Origin: Mucor racemosus
Lineage: Eukaryota > Mucoromycota > Mucoromycetes > Mucorales > Mucoraceae
Assembly (NCBI GenBank): GCA_027405735.1
Contig: JAPEHQ010000010.1
Coordinates: forward strand, 2,046,001-2,110,000
Reading direction: 5' to 3'
Length of the DNA stretch: 64,000 nucleotides
The position numbers and the translations under genes were made by a program. Below, in pieces: positions 62,440-64,000 of this stretch. How positions within the stretch are numbered: position 1 is the stretch's first letter; each line of letters starts with the position of its first letter. The notes beneath the pieces are model-generated. The model did no database searches and was not told the origin of the DNA. It worked only from the letters and a program-made list of their open reading frames with translations.

Positions 62440-63442
62440 TTATGCTTCTTTTAATACTTGATTGGTAATTTCATCTGTAGAAGGGCTGCCAGTATCTTTT
62501 TTCTCAATGAGCGTAACATCTTTCAATTTTCTACCCGGTATGGTCTCCATGAATGCTTGTTGCCAGTCTTCCAATTCTAACCACTTCAACATAATTTCAC
62601 ATACTAGAATAATATGATAAATATTCAGCTGTAATGAGTGAATACAATGAATCAATTTACCTTGATTTACAGTTAATACTTTTCTACTTGCCATTTGCAG
62701 ATAGTTACCAATGGGTAAACGGGCAGTTTGAATCCCTTGCTTGACAGCCTTATCCTGGCATAGATTTTTGTACCTGTTTTTATCCACAATACCACCGATA
62801 ATATAATTCTTTCCTTCTTCCAACCTTTCAATGACGTTATCTGAATCTGCTGATAAATAAACTAAACTGTCTTTATCGAATATATCCATGTAAGATTCCG
62901 AATTAATTGAAACTTTACGTTCCTTCCATTGTTGCCATGTTGGGAGCTTTTGATCTAATATGTCCTTGAGAGTATCGTCAAATGAAGTCAATGTCAGTTT
63001 CATTGCCTTTGGTGCAACTTTGTTTTTTCCGTAAGTATACCCGAGTTGCTTGACATATGATAAATGTTCCTATTAAACACAATAAGCTATCAGTTTTTTC
63101 TTGTGGTGCCTTGGTCTACATTACTTTCTCAGTCATGAGACCACTAAACCCACAGTCAACAACCAGGCCCACATTAGTAACTTCACTTAGATATGCCAAC
63201 TTCTTTTTTGTTAAAGGTCGTTCAATAATGCCCTCTCTCATTTGTTTACGCTTTTCTAAACGTTTTACTCGGACCTTTTCTCGAAGTGATGATTTTCTTT
63301 CTTCTTTATTGGCGTCCCATTGTTCATTTCTTAAAAGTCGCTTGATTGCTCTCTTTGATAATCCTTCGAATTTAGGATCACTAATGTCATACTCTATGCC
63401 TTGAAAATTTCGAATTGTCGGTTTGATTGGTTTTGAATCCAT
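62440..63442 (-). CDS. TRM10: tRNA (guanine-N1) methyltransferase of position 9, Trm10 type
   Basis: Exons on the minus strand 63442-63125, 63069-62661, 62603-62440 (introns 55 and 57 nt); 296 aa, matching yeast Trm10 (293). A basic, coiled N-terminus (KRAIKRLLRNEQWDANKEER) leads to the SPOUT fold: VGLVVDCGFSGLMTEK, LVYLSADSDN, YIIGGIVDKNRYK, QTARLPIGNYLQMASRKVLTVNQ and EIMLKWLELEDWQQAF. The Asp in GGIVDKNR corresponds to the conserved catalytic-region Asp. It methylates G9 of tRNAs using S-adenosylmethionine. An in-frame ATG upstream (63523) would add a poly-Phe run coded by a T-rich tract, so 63442 is preferred. Confidence 0.95.
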
Positions 63443-63857
63443 TTGATTTAAATTTGTGCACAAATTTTTATATTGAAGGCTTTCAAGGAAAAGTAAAAAA
63501 AAAAAAAAATTAACTTCGGTCAATCAATTTTGATTTGCAAAACTGTCAAACGCTGCAGCTACTGCATTTTAATCCCTACCCCCAATTAGTCTAAATAATA
63601 CTCTTAATTTTATCGTCAACCGCAATATTTTATTTTGTGTATAATATATCAAGAGCTCGCGCTGTTAGATGCATTCTAACGAAGAGATTGTGACGTATGA
63701 TATAAGTTTTGTGGATACTAATAGGCACCAGCGCCTATTGAGTTATTATCATTAATCCCAACATTTGATCATGATATGATCCCATAAACTGTGAAAAATA
63801 AAGTGCTTCAGTCTGATATAAGTGTAAAAATTCTTTTACTCAAATATAAGCTACTTT
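63443..63857. other. Upstream region of Trm10
   Basis: About 415 bp with the Trm10 promoter. A perfect short inverted repeat AATAGGC...GCCTATT lies near 63720-63740. Nothing else recognised. Confidence 0.5.
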
Positions 63858-64000
63858 TTCTAACTATTTTTGATAGAAATCTGCTAAAAGATAGAGCCCC
63901 ATAATAATGATTAATCTGAACGTATTTGAATACCAATGGTCTGTATGCCCTGATGAATATGCACAAAGGAAGTAAAAATAAAATAAAATAAAAATAAGAA
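63858..64000 (-). repeat. Inverted identical copy of the 55302-55444 LINE 3' relic
   Basis: The reverse complement of 63858-64000 is identical base for base to 55302-55444 (143 bp) and runs off the window end. The identity stops abruptly at AGTTAGAA on the inner side. Confidence 0.9.

Noticed and set aside
63716..63742. Short perfect inverted repeat AATAGGC...GCCTATT
   Set aside because: Seven-base arms arise often by chance, and no context gives it a role.
1..64000. CRISPR arrays, bacterial operons, riboswitches
   Set aside because: Introns, the pol III tRNA gene and the gene content are fungal; no regularly spaced direct repeats of CRISPR type were seen.

Overview
The window looks like nuclear DNA of an early-diverging filamentous fungus, most likely Mucoromycota. 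It is AT-rich, its protein genes are split by 48-75 nt GT-AG introns, and it encodes a myosin-motor chitin synthase, a Mi-2/CHD remodeler, and NAD(P)H nitrate and nitrite reductases. No species name is claimed. All exon joins were worked out by eye from splice signals and reading-frame continuity.

Layout. 1-5.5 kb: a broken LINE retrotransposon sitting in a copy of a dispersed repeat (family A). 5.9-25.1 kb: a gene block with chitin synthase (-), CHD-type remodeler (+), GDP-mannose pyrophosphorylase (-), a secreted proline-rich protein (-) with a damaged start exon, and cytosolic peptide:N-glycanase (-) followed at once by an L-type-lectin-like reading frame. 25.2-34.8 kb: a repeat zone with family B, a tRNA-derived SINE, solo LTRs and an inverted full-length family A copy. 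34.8-41.2 kb: nitrate reductase then nitrite reductase, same strand, 403 bp apart, with repeats on both sides. 41.2-55.4 kb: a second repeat zone with nested family A copies, solo LTRs, a tRNA-Val gene and a LINE 3' relic. 56.0-63.4 kb: a sorting nexin of the SNX13/14/25-Mdm1 type, a UBP zinc-finger protein, a small PPxY membrane protein and the tRNA methyltransferase Trm10. The window ends in an inverted copy of the LINE 3' relic.

Main discovery candidate. Family A has CACTA-like ends (CACTACGGCCGA...TCGGCCGTAGTG) and subterminal short repeats. It carries decayed exon sequence of the C-terminal WD40 part of a cytoplasmic dynein intermediate chain, still joined to a splice donor. This reads as a gene-capturing DNA transposon family that multiplied a dynein gene fragment. 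Six further insertions can be read at base level: four solo LTRs or LTR-like elements (three with perfect 5-bp target duplications), a SINE with a perfect 16-bp duplication plus its empty paralogous site, and a LINE.

Function. Chitin synthase and GDP-mannose pyrophosphorylase supply cell-wall polymer and mannosyl donor. PNGase acts on misfolded glycoproteins in the cytosol. The nitrate and nitrite reductases take nitrate to ammonium. No nitrate transporter is present in the window.
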